Source: Microbispora sp. H13382 (lineage in GTDB: Bacteria; Actinomycetota; Actinomycetes; Streptosporangiales; Streptosporangiaceae). Taken from it: a stretch of 64,000 nt of DNA. Location of the stretch: the NCBI RefSeq assembly GCF_014161445.1, contig NZ_JABBXA010000001.1, forward strand, positions 124,001-188,000, written 5' to 3'. Of this stretch, positions 42,756-51,583 are shown one piece after another (the stretch's first letter is position 1; every line of letters starts with the position of its first letter). The position numbers and the translations under genes are program-made. The notes under the pieces were generated by a model. The model was given only the letters and a program-made list of their open reading frames with translations. It made no database searches and had not been told where the DNA came from.

Positions 42756-44381
42756 ATGGACACGATCGTGATCGTTCTTGCGGTTGCGGTGGTGCTGCTG
42801 GCTCTCGTGATGATCGCCGCCCTTGTCATAGTCATGCGCCGCACCGGCGGCGTCGTCGCACCGTCCGGCCCCTCACCCGAGCAACTCGCCGAGGTGAAGG
42901 CCGAGGTCAACGAGGAACTCGAACGCGCCAGGCGCGAGGCCGAGGAGATTCGTACGAAGGCGGAGCGTGACGCGGGGGAGATTCTCAAGAAGTCGGAGAC
43001 ACTGGCCGAGAGTGCCGCGCTGACGCGCAAGGAGGTCGAGGAGGAGGCGCGCATCCTCAAGACCGAGCTCAAGGAGCTGCGCTCCGATCTCGAGCGCCGC
43101 GAGAACCGGCTGGCCGAGCGTGAGCAGCGGCTCGACGAGGAGGCGCGCAGGCAGACCGAGCGGGCCCGCAAGCTGGCCGAGACGGAGACCGAGCTGGCCG
43201 ACCGCCGCGAGGAGCTGGACCGGGTGGCCGAGCGGCGGCAGGAGATCCTGGAGCGGGTCGCGGGCCTGACGGCCGAGCAGGCCAAGGCGGAGCTGGTCAA
43301 GGAGATCGAGAACCAGGCGAAGCGCGAGGCCGCGCTGATCGTCCGGGAGATCGAGAGCGAGGCCCGGCGTGAGGGGGAGAAACGCGCCTGCAAGATCGTG
43401 ACGCTGGCCGTGCAGCGGGTCGCCACCGAGCAGACGGCCGAGTCGGTGGTGAGCGTCCTCCATCTGCCCGGCGACGAGATGAAGGGCCGCATCATCGGCC
43501 GCGAGGGCCGCAACATCCGGGCCTTCGAGTCCACCACCGGTGTCAACCTGATCATCGATGACACGCCGGAGGCGGTGCTGCTGTCGTGCTTCGACCCGGT
43601 CCGCCGGGAGACGGCCAGGCTGACGCTGGAGAAGCTCGTGCTCGACGGCCGGATCCACCCCCAGCGCATCGAGGAGGCGTACGAGCGCAGCAAGGCCGAG
43701 GTGCTGGACCTGTGCGTGCGGGCCGGAGAGGACGCGCTGGTCGAGCTGGGCATCACCGAGATGCACCCCGAGCTGGTCACCCTGCTGGGCCAGCTGCGCT
43801 ACCGCACGTCCTATGGCCAGAACGTGCTCAAGCACCTCATCGAGTCGGCGCACATCGCCGGCATCATGGCCTCCGAGTTGCGGCTCGACCGTGACCTCGT
43901 CAAGCGCTGCGCGCTTCTGCACGACATCGGCAAGGCGCTCACCCACGAGGTCGAGGGCAGCCACGCGATGATCGGCGCGGAGATCGCCCGGCGGTACGGC
44001 GAGCACGAGGACGTCGTCCACGCCATCGAGGCGCACCACAACGAGGTGGAGGTCAGGACCGTCGAGGCGGTCCTCACCCAGGCCGCGGACGCGATCAGCG
44101 GCAGCCGCCCCGGCGCCCGGCGCGAGTCCCTGGAGGCGTACGTCAAGCGGCTGGAGCGCCTGGAGGAGATCGCCCAGTCCTACGAGGGAGTGGACAAGGT
44201 CTTCGCCATGCAGGCGGGCAGGGAGATCCGGGTCATGGTCCGGCCCGACAACGTCGACGACATCCAGGCCCAGGTCATCGCCAGGGACGTCGCCAAGCAG
44301 GTCGAGGAGGAGCTGACCTATCCCGGCCAGATCCGGATCACCGTGGTCCGCGAGTCCCGCGCCACCGAGTTCGCCCGGTAG
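42756..44381 (+). CDS. rny: Ribonuclease Y
   Basis: The 541-residue protein has an N-terminal membrane helix (about 3-31) and a charged coiled coil (about 40-215). A KH domain follows around residues 230-300 (PGDEMKGRIIGREGRNIRAFE), then an HD domain with the metal-binding motif LLHDIGKALTHE near 390 and EAHHNEVE. RNase Y is a membrane-attached endoribonuclease that starts mRNA decay. The ATG at 42756 is preferred because GAGGGGTGAG precedes it. The 277-bp leader after recX holds a CCGCGC-A-GCGCGG palindrome at 42571-42583 and a TTGACA at 42503-42508 without a convincing partner. Confidence 0.93.
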   Translation: MDTIVIVLAVAVVLLALVMIAALVIVMRRTGGVVAPSGPSPEQLAEVKAEVNEELERARREAEEIRTKAERDAGEILKKSETLAESAALTRKEVEEEARILKTELKELRSDLERRENRLAEREQRLDEEARRQTERARKLAETETELADRREELDRVAERRQEILERVAGLTAEQAKAELVKEIENQAKREAALIVREIESEARREGEKRACKIVTLAVQRVATEQTAESVVSVLHLPGDEMKGRIIGREGRNIRAFESTTGVNLIIDDTPEAVLLSCFDPVRRETARLTLEKLVLDGRIHPQRIEEAYERSKAEVLDLCVRAGEDALVELGITEMHPELVTLLGQLRYRTSYGQNVLKHLIESAHIAGIMASELRLDRDLVKRCALLHDIGKALTHEVEGSHAMIGAEIARRYGEHEDVVHAIEAHHNEVEVRTVEAVLTQAADAISGSRPGARRESLEAYVKRLERLEEIAQSYEGVDKVFAMQAGREIRVMVRPDNVDDIQAQVIARDVAKQVEEELTYPGQIRITVVRESRATEFAR

Positions 44382-44441
44382 AGCCCCCCGCCTGACCCGC
44401 CCATGCGGGCGGCCGGGCCACACCCCCACAGCCAAAGCCAA

Positions 44442-44505
44442 GGGTCCCCGTCCAGTGCTGGGCGGGGACCCGGGTCGCGGGGGACGTCCCGGTGGGACGC
44501 CCCCC
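44442..44505. terminator. Double hairpin terminator between rny and the LVIVD gene
   Basis: One near-perfect stem pairs 44442-44455 with 44458-44471 (GGGTCCCCG...CGGGGACCC). A second pairs 44479-44490 with 44494-44505 (GGGGG, GTCCC around GGT) with one mismatch. The genes are convergent, so they likely serve both. Confidence 0.65.
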
Positions 44506-44512
44506 TGGTCGG

Positions 44513-44537
44513 CTAGGGAGTGTCAGACACGACCTAG
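44513..44537. repeat. 25-bp interspersed palindrome, copy 2
   Basis: The element fits CTAGG-2-GTGTC-1-GACAC-2-CCTAG, symmetric at 20 of 25 positions (both 10-base half-sites pair fully). Its right CTA (44534-44536) is the TAG stop of the LVIVD gene on the minus strand. It resembles copy 1 at 15287-15311, which also provides the stop of a secreted protein gene. Confidence 0.65.
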
Positions 44538-46339
44538 GCCTTGTGGCTGAGCGCGTCGGCGAGGTCGTTGAGCGCCTCCGACAGCGTCGCCTGTGCCCCG
44601 ACGGAGGTGTCGAGCTGGTGGGAGACGGCCCGAAGCTGCGCCACGGCGGCGTTCTTCTGCGGCCCGTTCGTGAACCGCTCGGCCCGGTCGACGAACTTCC
44701 GCACGTTGTCGGCGGTGTCCTGCTGCATGGTGCCGGTGCGCAGCGCCTGCGCGTAGTAGGCACGCACCAGCGGGAAGCTCGCCGGCCACGTCACCCGAGG
44801 CTGGTGCTGGCTGTTGAACCGGTCGTAGGTGACCGTGGCCGCCGCGTCGATCTCGGCCTGGTCCAGGTGCTCGCTCGGCAGCAGCTTGAACGCGTCGAAC
44901 CCGCGCGCGATCTCGCTGCCGAAGACATGGCCGTTGTAGTAGTACGCCGACCAGAAGCCACCGAGGAGCAGGGAGGACGTGCTGATCGGGCCGCGGTCGA
45001 AGTACGCGATCTCATGCGGGTTGGCCGAGTCGGTGAAGTCGAACATCGAGACGCCGCCCTGGTACCAGGCCTGGACCATGATGTCCCGGCCGGGCACGGG
45101 AACGAGCGACCCGTTGTGCGCGACGCAGTTCTCCTGGTTCGTCTGCGCCACCGGCAGCTTGTAGTAGCTGCGGAACTGCAGCTTGCCGTCGACGATGTCG
45201 AAGATGGCGTTGGCGCCCCACGACGGCTCGTCGGTCACGCGGCACCGTGCCGCGCTGCCGCCGCCCCACTCGTCCGTGAAGATGACCTTGGTCCCGTCGT
45301 TGTTGAACGTGGCCGAGTGCCAGTACGCGAAGTTCGGGTCCGTCACGGCGTCAAGCCGCTTCGGGTTGGCCGGGTCGGAGATGTCGATCAGGAGCCCGTT
45401 GCCCGCGCACGCCCCGGCCGCCAGGCCGATCTCGGGGTAGGCCGTGATGTCGTGGCAGTGGGTGGTGACCGGCGACGGCGACCAGGCCGAGCCGGACGGG
45501 TGCCGCGGGGTCTGCGGGGTGTTCTGCAGGCCGTTGATCGCGCCGGTCTCCGGGTCGGTGAACAGGCGCGGCGTGGAGACGATCGCCGCGTTCTGCGGCG
45601 CGGCCACCGGTACCTTGATGACCTCGATACGCCACTGGGCCGTGTTCGGGTCGGTCGCCGCGGTGTTGGCGCAGCCCGCGAGCTCGGAACCCGAGCGGAT
45701 GCTCGACGTGCCCTGCACGTAGACGTACACGTTGTCCGGGTCGTTCTTGCCGGTGACCAGGGTGTGCGTGTGCGAGCCGCGGCAGGTCTGCACGGCCGCC
45801 ACCTGGACCGGCCTGCTGATGTCGCTCACGTCGAAGATCCGGACACCGCGGAAGCGGTCCGGGTTCACCGTGCCGCTCGCGCCCTGCGTGCCGCAGTCGA
45901 TCCGGCCCCGGGTCTCCTCCACCGACATGAACAGCAGATTGCCGTACACCGACAGGTCGCCCTGGCCGCCCGGGCAGACCACGGAGGTGGTCAGGACCGG
46001 GTTCGAGGGGGTGGAGACGTCGTAGATGTTGAAACCGGTGAAGTTGCCGACGAACGCGTACTTGCCGCTGAACGCCAAGTCCGAGTTCGCGAACGACGAG
46101 TTGCCCGGGCTTGAGGCCTGGTAGAAGCCCTCCGGCTTGTCCCGGTGAGCCAGGAGCTCCAGCCCCTGGCTCGCCTGCTGGGCATCCAGCCAACCGGCTC
46201 CAAGGCCGGCTCGGGGATCGGCGTCGTCGGCCATGGCCGTGGCGGGCACAAGGCCCACCAGGACCACCCCTGCGGCGACGACTCCGATCTTCCTTAATCC
46301 AGCACGCCCCCAACGTGCTGCCGCACGGCTGATTCTCAA
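44534..46339 (-). CDS. Secreted LVIVD-repeat beta-propeller protein
   Basis: The 601-residue protein has a signal peptide (IGVVAAGVVLVGLVPATAMA) and a central series of LVIVD-type propeller blades (FNIYDVSTPSNPVL, VRIFDVSDISRPVQVA, LLIDISDPANPKRLDA, VSMFDFTDSANPHEIAYF). A helical C-terminal domain (about 500-601) follows. The function of LVIVD proteins is unknown. The frame is open to 46420 with an ATG at 46381, but that codon has no ribosome site. The TTG at 46339 has GGAGG ten bases upstream and begins a normal signal peptide. It is divergent from a DUF305 lipoprotein gene. Confidence 0.8.
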   Translation of the reverse strand: MRISRAAARWGRAGLRKIGVVAAGVVLVGLVPATAMADDADPRAGLGAGWLDAQQASQGLELLAHRDKPEGFYQASSPGNSSFANSDLAFSGKYAFVGNFTGFNIYDVSTPSNPVLTTSVVCPGGQGDLSVYGNLLFMSVEETRGRIDCGTQGASGTVNPDRFRGVRIFDVSDISRPVQVAAVQTCRGSHTHTLVTGKNDPDNVYVYVQGTSSIRSGSELAGCANTAATDPNTAQWRIEVIKVPVAAPQNAAIVSTPRLFTDPETGAINGLQNTPQTPRHPSGSAWSPSPVTTHCHDITAYPEIGLAAGACAGNGLLIDISDPANPKRLDAVTDPNFAYWHSATFNNDGTKVIFTDEWGGGSAARCRVTDEPSWGANAIFDIVDGKLQFRSYYKLPVAQTNQENCVAHNGSLVPVPGRDIMVQAWYQGGVSMFDFTDSANPHEIAYFDRGPISTSSLLLGGFWSAYYYNGHVFGSEIARGFDAFKLLPSEHLDQAEIDAAATVTYDRFNSQHQPRVTWPASFPLVRAYYAQALRTGTMQQDTADNVRKFVDRAERFTNGPQKNAAVAQLRAVSHQLDTSVGAQATLSEALNDLADALSHKA

Positions 46340-46469
46340 GGGTCGCACCCCTCCTTTTCTGCTCTTTCCGGAGTGACCCATTGCGCGTGCGACAGATCCC
46401 GGGCCCGGCCCGACCCACAAGATCTACGCGGCGTTTGGGGGACACTAACTGAATCTGGGGTGAATGTGC

Positions 46470-46475
46470 TATACC
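46470..46475 (+). promoter_or_regulatory. Possible -10 element of the DUF305 gene
   Basis: TATACC lies about 41 bases before the ATG at 46517, in the 177-bp divergent region between the LVIVD and DUF305 genes. No good -35 was seen. Confidence 0.35.
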
Positions 46476-46516
46476 CCTACACATCCTCCGGTTTGGCCGG
46501 TATCCCCCCACCGCCG

Positions 46517-47200
46517 ATGAAGCGAGCCCAGGCCATGATCTCCTCCACCTCGTTTCGGCAGCTTCTCGCGCTCGTGCTGGCCGCTGCCGCGATCAGCGCC
46601 TGTACGGCCGAGACCACCGAACAGGCCAAGGTGAACGTCGTCCAGCCGGGTGCGCCGGGACAGGGCAGCAAGGTCGTGCCGGCCGACGACGTGCCGCGCC
46701 CGGACGACCGGGAGTACACCGACGCCGACGTGCGGTTCATGCAGGGGATGATCCGGCATCATTCCCAGGCCCTGCGCATGACCGCGCTCGTCTCCGGCCG
46801 CAGTGAGAGCAAGGACCTGCCCCGTTTCGCCAAACGGATCGAGATCTCCCAGCAGGACGAGATCGACCTGATGGTGCGCTGGCTCAGGGCAAGGCTCCAG
46901 CAGGTCCCGAGCGTGGGCTCCGGCGCGGGGCACGACCACGGGGGCGGGGCGCTCATGCCCGGCATGCTCAGCGAGGAGCAGTTCGCCGAGCTGGAGCAGG
47001 CCAAGGGGGCGCGGTTCGACCGGCTCTTCTACGAGTACATGATCCAGCACCATCTGGGCGCGCTGACGATGGTGGAGGGGCTCTTCGGCGACGGGGGAGG
47101 CGAGGAGGTGGAGATCAACCAGTTCGTCACCCATGTCGACGCGGACCAGCGGATAGAGATCGACCGCATGCGCGGCCTCCTCGCCCAGATGGACGGGTGA
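46517..47200 (+). CDS. DUF305 family lipoprotein
   Basis: The 227-residue protein has a lipoprotein signal with lipobox ISAC and a DUF305 four-helix, ferritin-like domain. Both conserved metal-type motifs are present: FMQGMIRHHSQALRM and YMIQHHLGALTM. A His-rich stretch (GAGHDHGGGALMPGM) lies between them. DUF305 proteins are linked to copper and other metals in several bacteria, but the role is not settled. Starts at 46517 (MKRAQ) and 46535 are both possible; the first gives a better basic signal region. The LVIVD gene is divergent. Confidence 0.87.
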   Translation: MKRAQAMISSTSFRQLLALVLAAAAISACTAETTEQAKVNVVQPGAPGQGSKVVPADDVPRPDDREYTDADVRFMQGMIRHHSQALRMTALVSGRSESKDLPRFAKRIEISQQDEIDLMVRWLRARLQQVPSVGSGAGHDHGGGALMPGMLSEEQFAELEQAKGARFDRLFYEYMIQHHLGALTMVEGLFGDGGGEEVEINQFVTHVDADQRIEIDRMRGLLAQMDG

Positions 47201-47210
47201 CCGCCTCCGC

Positions 47211-49133
47211 TCACCCGAAGATCTGCAGGTAGAACGACAGCTCGGCGGCGAGGGCCGCGGCCCGGGTCTCCAGCCGCCGGAACCCGTGCGCCTCGCCCTC
47301 GAACGTCAGGTAGGTGCAGGGCACGCCGCGTGCCGTCAGGCGGTCGGCGAACGCCTGGGACTGGGCCGGCGGCACGACCGGGTCGGCGAGCCCCTGCATC
47401 AGCAGCATGGGACAGGTCACCCGGTCGGCCAGGGCGAGCGGCTCACGCTCGCCGTAGCGGTCCTCGGGACCGACCAGCCACTCCACGTACCGCGACTCGA
47501 AGTCGTGGGTGGCCGCGACCAGGGGCGCGAGCGCGCTGACGCCCGCCACCGAGACGCCGCCCGCGAAGACGTCCGACGCGCCGCAGGCGGCCATGACCGT
47601 CCACCCGCCCGCGCTCGCCCCGCGTACGGCGATCCGGGCGGGATCGGCGAGGCCCTCGGCGACCAGCCACTTCGCCGCGGCGACCACGTCCTCCACGTCG
47701 GTCACGCCCCACCGGCCGCGCAGGCGTTCCCGGTAGGCCCGGCCGTATCCGCTGGACCCTCCGTAGTTGACGTCGATCACGCCGATGCCGCGGCTGGTGA
47801 AGAACGCCTTGTCCAGGCTGAGCTCGCTCGTCGCGTGCCCGGTCGGCCCGCCGTGCACGAAGACGACGTACGGCACGCCGCCCTCGTCCGCCCCCGCCGG
47901 GGGATACAGGTACGCGTGCACGCGCATGCCGGGCCCGGCCTCGAACTCAACGGCCCGGGGCACGGGGAGGACGCCGGTGGGAACGTCCTCGACCTCCCGT
48001 CGCAGTTCCTCGGCGCGACCGGCGCGACCGGCGCGACCGGCGTCGCCGGCGGTGCCGATCCGGACGACCGAGCGCGGCACGTCCGGCCCGTAGCCGATGC
48101 CGACGAGCACGTCGCCGTCCGTGTCCAGCACGGGCGCCCAGCCCCGGTAGGGGACGTCGAGGTCGCTCAGCGTGCCCGTCTCCGGGTCGAGGACGCCCAG
48201 GCGCAGGTCGCCGCGCCCGTGCGGCACGGCGAGCCGCCCGTCGCCCAGCACGGCGTACGGCAGGCCGCCGAGCTGCCACAGCGGCCCGGCGAACTCCTCG
48301 TCGAGGGGGCAGAGCGCCTCGCACGACGCCCCGGACACGTCGGCCCGGTAGAGGTTCCACCAGCCGGACCGGTCGGAGACGGCGTACAGGTGCCGCTCGC
48401 CGCACCACAGCGGCGCGAGGACCGACTCGGCAGGCCCGCCCATCACCGTCCACGTGGCGCCGTCGGACAGCCGCGTGACCCGCAGTTCGGTGCCGGTCCA
48501 GGGCATGTGGGGGTGGTTCCAGCAGATGTAGGCGAGGTGCCGCCCGTCGGGGGACGGCGTGGGCGAGGCGTAGAAGTCGCTCCCCGCGACCCACTCGGTG
48601 ACGTCGCCCGCCCCGGAGAGCGCCACCGACACGATCGAGCGGGTGACCTGGGCGTCCTGGTGATGGCGTTCCCGGACGCACCACACCCGGGGCCCGTCCG
48701 GGCCGTCCTGGACCCGCAGGTCGGCGTAGCGCGACGCGCCCGGCGCGTCGGGCGCCGGCGTGACCGGCCGGGGCCGCTCCGCGCCCCGCCCCGGCCCGTC
48801 GTCCGGCCGGGACGGGGCGAGATAGAGCCGCTGGTCGGGCCGGTGCGCGAAGACGAGGCCGTGGCCGGGGACGACGACATAGGACCGCCCGCCGTACTCG
48901 TGCACCCGCGTACGGGCGTCCCAGGGCGCGGGAAGCAGGTCGGTGAGAGTGCCGTCGGCGGCCCGGTGGACGACGGTACGGCGGCCGCCCTCGGCGGGGC
49001 GGTCCTCCTCCCACCACGTCTCCCGGCCCAGCACGGTCGGGAAGCCGAGTCGCAGCCCGGCACGCGCCACGTCGGTGGTGGAGATGGGCGAGGGGCGTGG
49101 CGAGAACGGCCTCGGGCCGGGCGTGGGGGGCAT
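47211..49133 (-). CDS. Prolyl oligopeptidase family (S9) peptidase
   Basis: The 640-residue protein has an N-terminal seven-bladed propeller (about 20-390) and a C-terminal alpha/beta hydrolase. The catalytic triad is visible: Ser in RGASAGGW, Asp in GLADPVVPP and His in GEAHGFRR. FVHGGPTGH provides the oxyanion region. There is no signal peptide, so it should act in the cytoplasm as an acyl-peptide or dipeptidyl hydrolase. It is convergent with the DUF305 gene, ten bases away. A short repeated GRAGRAGRA run lies near residue 360. Confidence 0.9.
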   Translation of the reverse strand: MPPTPGPRPFSPRPSPISTTDVARAGLRLGFPTVLGRETWWEEDRPAEGGRRTVVHRAADGTLTDLLPAPWDARTRVHEYGGRSYVVVPGHGLVFAHRPDQRLYLAPSRPDDGPGRGAERPRPVTPAPDAPGASRYADLRVQDGPDGPRVWCVRERHHQDAQVTRSIVSVALSGAGDVTEWVAGSDFYASPTPSPDGRHLAYICWNHPHMPWTGTELRVTRLSDGATWTVMGGPAESVLAPLWCGERHLYAVSDRSGWWNLYRADVSGASCEALCPLDEEFAGPLWQLGGLPYAVLGDGRLAVPHGRGDLRLGVLDPETGTLSDLDVPYRGWAPVLDTDGDVLVGIGYGPDVPRSVVRIGTAGDAGRAGRAGRAEELRREVEDVPTGVLPVPRAVEFEAGPGMRVHAYLYPPAGADEGGVPYVVFVHGGPTGHATSELSLDKAFFTSRGIGVIDVNYGGSSGYGRAYRERLRGRWGVTDVEDVVAAAKWLVAEGLADPARIAVRGASAGGWTVMAACGASDVFAGGVSVAGVSALAPLVAATHDFESRYVEWLVGPEDRYGEREPLALADRVTCPMLLMQGLADPVVPPAQSQAFADRLTARGVPCTYLTFEGEAHGFRRLETRAAALAAELSFYLQIFG

Positions 49134-49186
49134 GACCGCATCCTGCCGGACGAGCCCGCCCCCGGGGGTGGGAATGCGGCAAGGCG

Positions 49187-49924
49187 TCAGTCGAGGGACG
49201 GGGGAGCGGTGTAGCGGGTGGCGAGCGGGCCGAGCTGGTCGATGACCGTCCGTTTCCACGTGCCGTCCTCGAACATCCGGCGCAGCGCCTCCTCGACCTG
49301 GTCGCGCAGCGCGGGCGTCCCGGCGGCGATGCCGTACTCCTCGGTCGCCAGGGGTCTGCCGCTGAAGCGGAACCTGCCGGGATACTGCGCCGACAGCCCG
49401 GCGAGCACGGGGGCGTCGGCCACGATCGCGTCGGTCCGGCCGGAGGCCAGCAGCGGCGCGCAGGCCGCGGGCAGGTTCGCCTCGGCGAGGAAGAACTGCC
49501 GCCACCGGGTGCCGAACCTCTTCACGAGAGGCTCGGCCGATTCACGGGTGGCGCAGACGCGCTTGCGGGCGAGGTCGCGCGGGCGGCGGACGGACAGGTC
49601 GCCGGCCCGGACGAGGATGTCGGTGCTGGTCACCAGGTAGGGCCCGGCGACGTACCGGGAGCCCGCCGGGCCGGTGGCGCCGACGACGAGATCGGCCCGC
49701 GACGGGTCGATCGTGTAGACGACCTGGTCGTCGCGGTAGCCGAGCGCCCGCGCGACGTACTGTGCCACCTCGACGTCGAAGCCGCTGTAGCGGCCGTCGG
49801 GGAGCCGGGTGACCAGGCCCGGCTGCCCGGGGCGCACGCCGACCACCAGCGTGCCGTCGTTCCCGCATCCGCCGGCGAGGAACGCGGCCGCCAGGACGCC
49901 GACCACGGCACCGCCACGCCACAC
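49187..49924 (-). CDS. Second amino-acid-binding lipoprotein of the glutamate-type ABC cluster
   Basis: The 245-residue protein has a lipoprotein signal (VWRGGAVVGVLAAAFLAGGC) and a family 3 solute-binding fold. GRYSGFDVEVAQYVARALG, YLVTSTDILVRAGD and FEDGTWKRTVIDQL parallel the main binding protein at 51584-52417. It is shorter, with a compressed first half, and less Lys-rich. It is the last gene of the transporter cluster, about 80 bases after the second permease. No good ribosome site precedes the GTG at 49924. Confidence 0.82.
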   Translation of the reverse strand: MWRGGAVVGVLAAAFLAGGCGNDGTLVVGVRPGQPGLVTRLPDGRYSGFDVEVAQYVARALGYRDDQVVYTIDPSRADLVVGATGPAGSRYVAGPYLVTSTDILVRAGDLSVRRPRDLARKRVCATRESAEPLVKRFGTRWRQFFLAEANLPAACAPLLASGRTDAIVADAPVLAGLSAQYPGRFRFSGRPLATEEYGIAAGTPALRDQVEEALRRMFEDGTWKRTVIDQLGPLATRYTAPPSLD

Positions 49925-50004
49925 GCGCTCAATATCGAGGTCGGGCGCCTCCCGGTGCCAGCAGCGACACGGCAAAGATCCCTTTACCCGTGAGATGTGC
50001 TGGG

Positions 50005-50880
50005 TCAGCGCACGAGCGGGACCTCGCCGCCGGCCATCTCCGCGGCGGCCGGGTCGGCCGAGACCTTGCGGCTGCGCCTGCTGCGCCGTTCCAGCCAGGT
50101 GGCGAGGTAGCCCAGTGCCAGGTTGATCGCGATGTAGACCGCCGCGATCACGATGACCGAGGGGATCAGGTTGGCGTAGTTGGCCGGGACCACGCGGGCG
50201 CCCGCGTTCAGCAGGTCGGCGTACGCCACGACGAACCCGAGCGCGGTGTCCTTGAGCAGCACCACGAGCTGGCTGACGATCGCGGGCATCATCGCGGTGA
50301 CCGCCTGCGGCAGCAGGATCAGCCGCATCACCTGGTTCTTGCGCAGGCCGATGGCGGATCCCGCCTCGGCCTGGCCGCGCGGCACGGCGAGGATGCCCGC
50401 GCGCACGATCTCGGCCAGGACCGACCCGTTGTAGACCGTCAGGCCGAAGACCACGGCCGCGAACTCGGTCACGACCAGCCCGGCCAGGCTCCCGCCGTAC
50501 TGCGCGAAGAAGATGAGCATCAGCACCGGGACCGCGCGGAAGGCCTCGACGACCACCGCGGCCGGAACGCGCACCCAGCGGTGGTCCGAAAGGCGCGCGA
50601 TGCCGAACACCGCCCCGAACAGCAGGGCGAGCACCGCGGCGACCGCGGCGGCGGTCAGCGTGTTGAGGAGCCCGGGCAGGATCAGCTCGGTCCAGGTGTC
50701 GGCCCGCAGGAACGGCTGCCACAGCTCGCCGTTCCACTGGCCCTTCTCGTCGAACTTCGTCCACACGAAGTACGCGACCAGCAGCAGGACGACGCCGAAC
50801 GTCAGCGTCAGCGCGTTGTTGCGCAGCCGGGTCCGCGGGCCCGGGACGTCGTAGAGGACGGTGGCCCCGCGCTCCGTCAT
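50005..50880 (-). CDS. gluD: Glutamate/polar amino acid ABC transporter permease (GluD type)
   Basis: The 291-residue membrane protein has a long N-terminal region with an extra helix (about 28-45) before the HisMQ-type permease core. The EAA-like loop reads GQAEAGSAIGLRKNQVMRLILLPQA. This length and architecture fit GluD, the longer of the two permeases. The start overlaps the gluC stop as ATGA. Confidence 0.88.
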   Translation of the reverse strand: MTERGATVLYDVPGPRTRLRNNALTLTFGVVLLLVAYFVWTKFDEKGQWNGELWQPFLRADTWTELILPGLLNTLTAAAVAAVLALLFGAVFGIARLSDHRWVRVPAAVVVEAFRAVPVLMLIFFAQYGGSLAGLVVTEFAAVVFGLTVYNGSVLAEIVRAGILAVPRGQAEAGSAIGLRKNQVMRLILLPQAVTAMMPAIVSQLVVLLKDTALGFVVAYADLLNAGARVVPANYANLIPSVIVIAAVYIAINLALGYLATWLERRSRRSRKVSADPAAAEMAGGEVPLVR

Positions 50881-51548
50881 CGGACCACCGCCAGGCGCCG
50901 GGCCAGCCGGCCGGCCAGCAGGTTCATGGGAAGGGTCAGCACGACGAACCCGGCCGCGAAGCCGAGGAAGATGGGAATGATCGCGTCTCCGTGGGCGTCG
51001 AACAGGTTCTTCATCCGCAGCGCCGCCTCCATGACGCCGATCGCGGCCGCGACCGTCGTGTTCTTGACCAGCGCGTTCAGCAGGGTCCCGAGCGGGGCGA
51101 TGACCGTGCGCACCGCCTGGGGGAGGATCACCAGGCGGAGCGTCTGCAGGAACGTCAGGCCGATCGCCCGCGCCGCCTCCGCCTGCCCGAGCGGCACGGT
51201 GTTGATCCCGGACCGCACGACCTCGCAGACGAAGGCGGACGTGTAGGCGGACAACCCGATGATCGACAGCCAGAAGCTGTTGAGCGACAGGTCGTCCCGG
51301 GAGAACTGAACGTTCATCACCGTGCCCAGGCCGAGGCCGCAGAACACGATGATCAACGTGAGGGGCGTGTTGCGCAGCACGCTGACGTACACCGCGCCCG
51401 CCCCTCGCAGCACCGGCAGCGGGCTGACGCGCATGGCCGCCAGCACGATCCCCCAGACCAGCGAGATGACCCCGCTGACCACCGTGAGCTTCACCGTCAG
51501 CCAGAACGCGCCGAGGATGACGGGAAGCTCGTCGACGACGGCCTCCAC
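50877..51548 (-). CDS. gluC: Glutamate/polar amino acid ABC transporter permease (GluC type)
   Basis: The 223-residue permease has five helices and the loop GQAEAARAIGLTFLQTLRLVILPQA. The GTG at 51548 is chosen because GAGGAGG lies six to seven bases upstream and the N-terminus then matches the family (VEAVVDELPVILGAFWLTVK). It pairs with the GluD-type permease. Confidence 0.9.
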   Translation of the reverse strand: MEAVVDELPVILGAFWLTVKLTVVSGVISLVWGIVLAAMRVSPLPVLRGAGAVYVSVLRNTPLTLIIVFCGLGLGTVMNVQFSRDDLSLNSFWLSIIGLSAYTSAFVCEVVRSGINTVPLGQAEAARAIGLTFLQTLRLVILPQAVRTVIAPLGTLLNALVKNTTVAAAIGVMEAALRMKNLFDAHGDAIIPIFLGFAAGFVVLTLPMNLLAGRLARRLAVVR

Positions 51549-51583
51549 CGCCGGCCTCCTCTCAGTGCCGCTGCCGCGCCGTC

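Noticed and set aside
47286..49214. A 642-codon plus-strand frame opposite the S9 peptidase
   Set aside because: The catalytic triad and propeller are on the minus strand; no family is visible on the plus strand.
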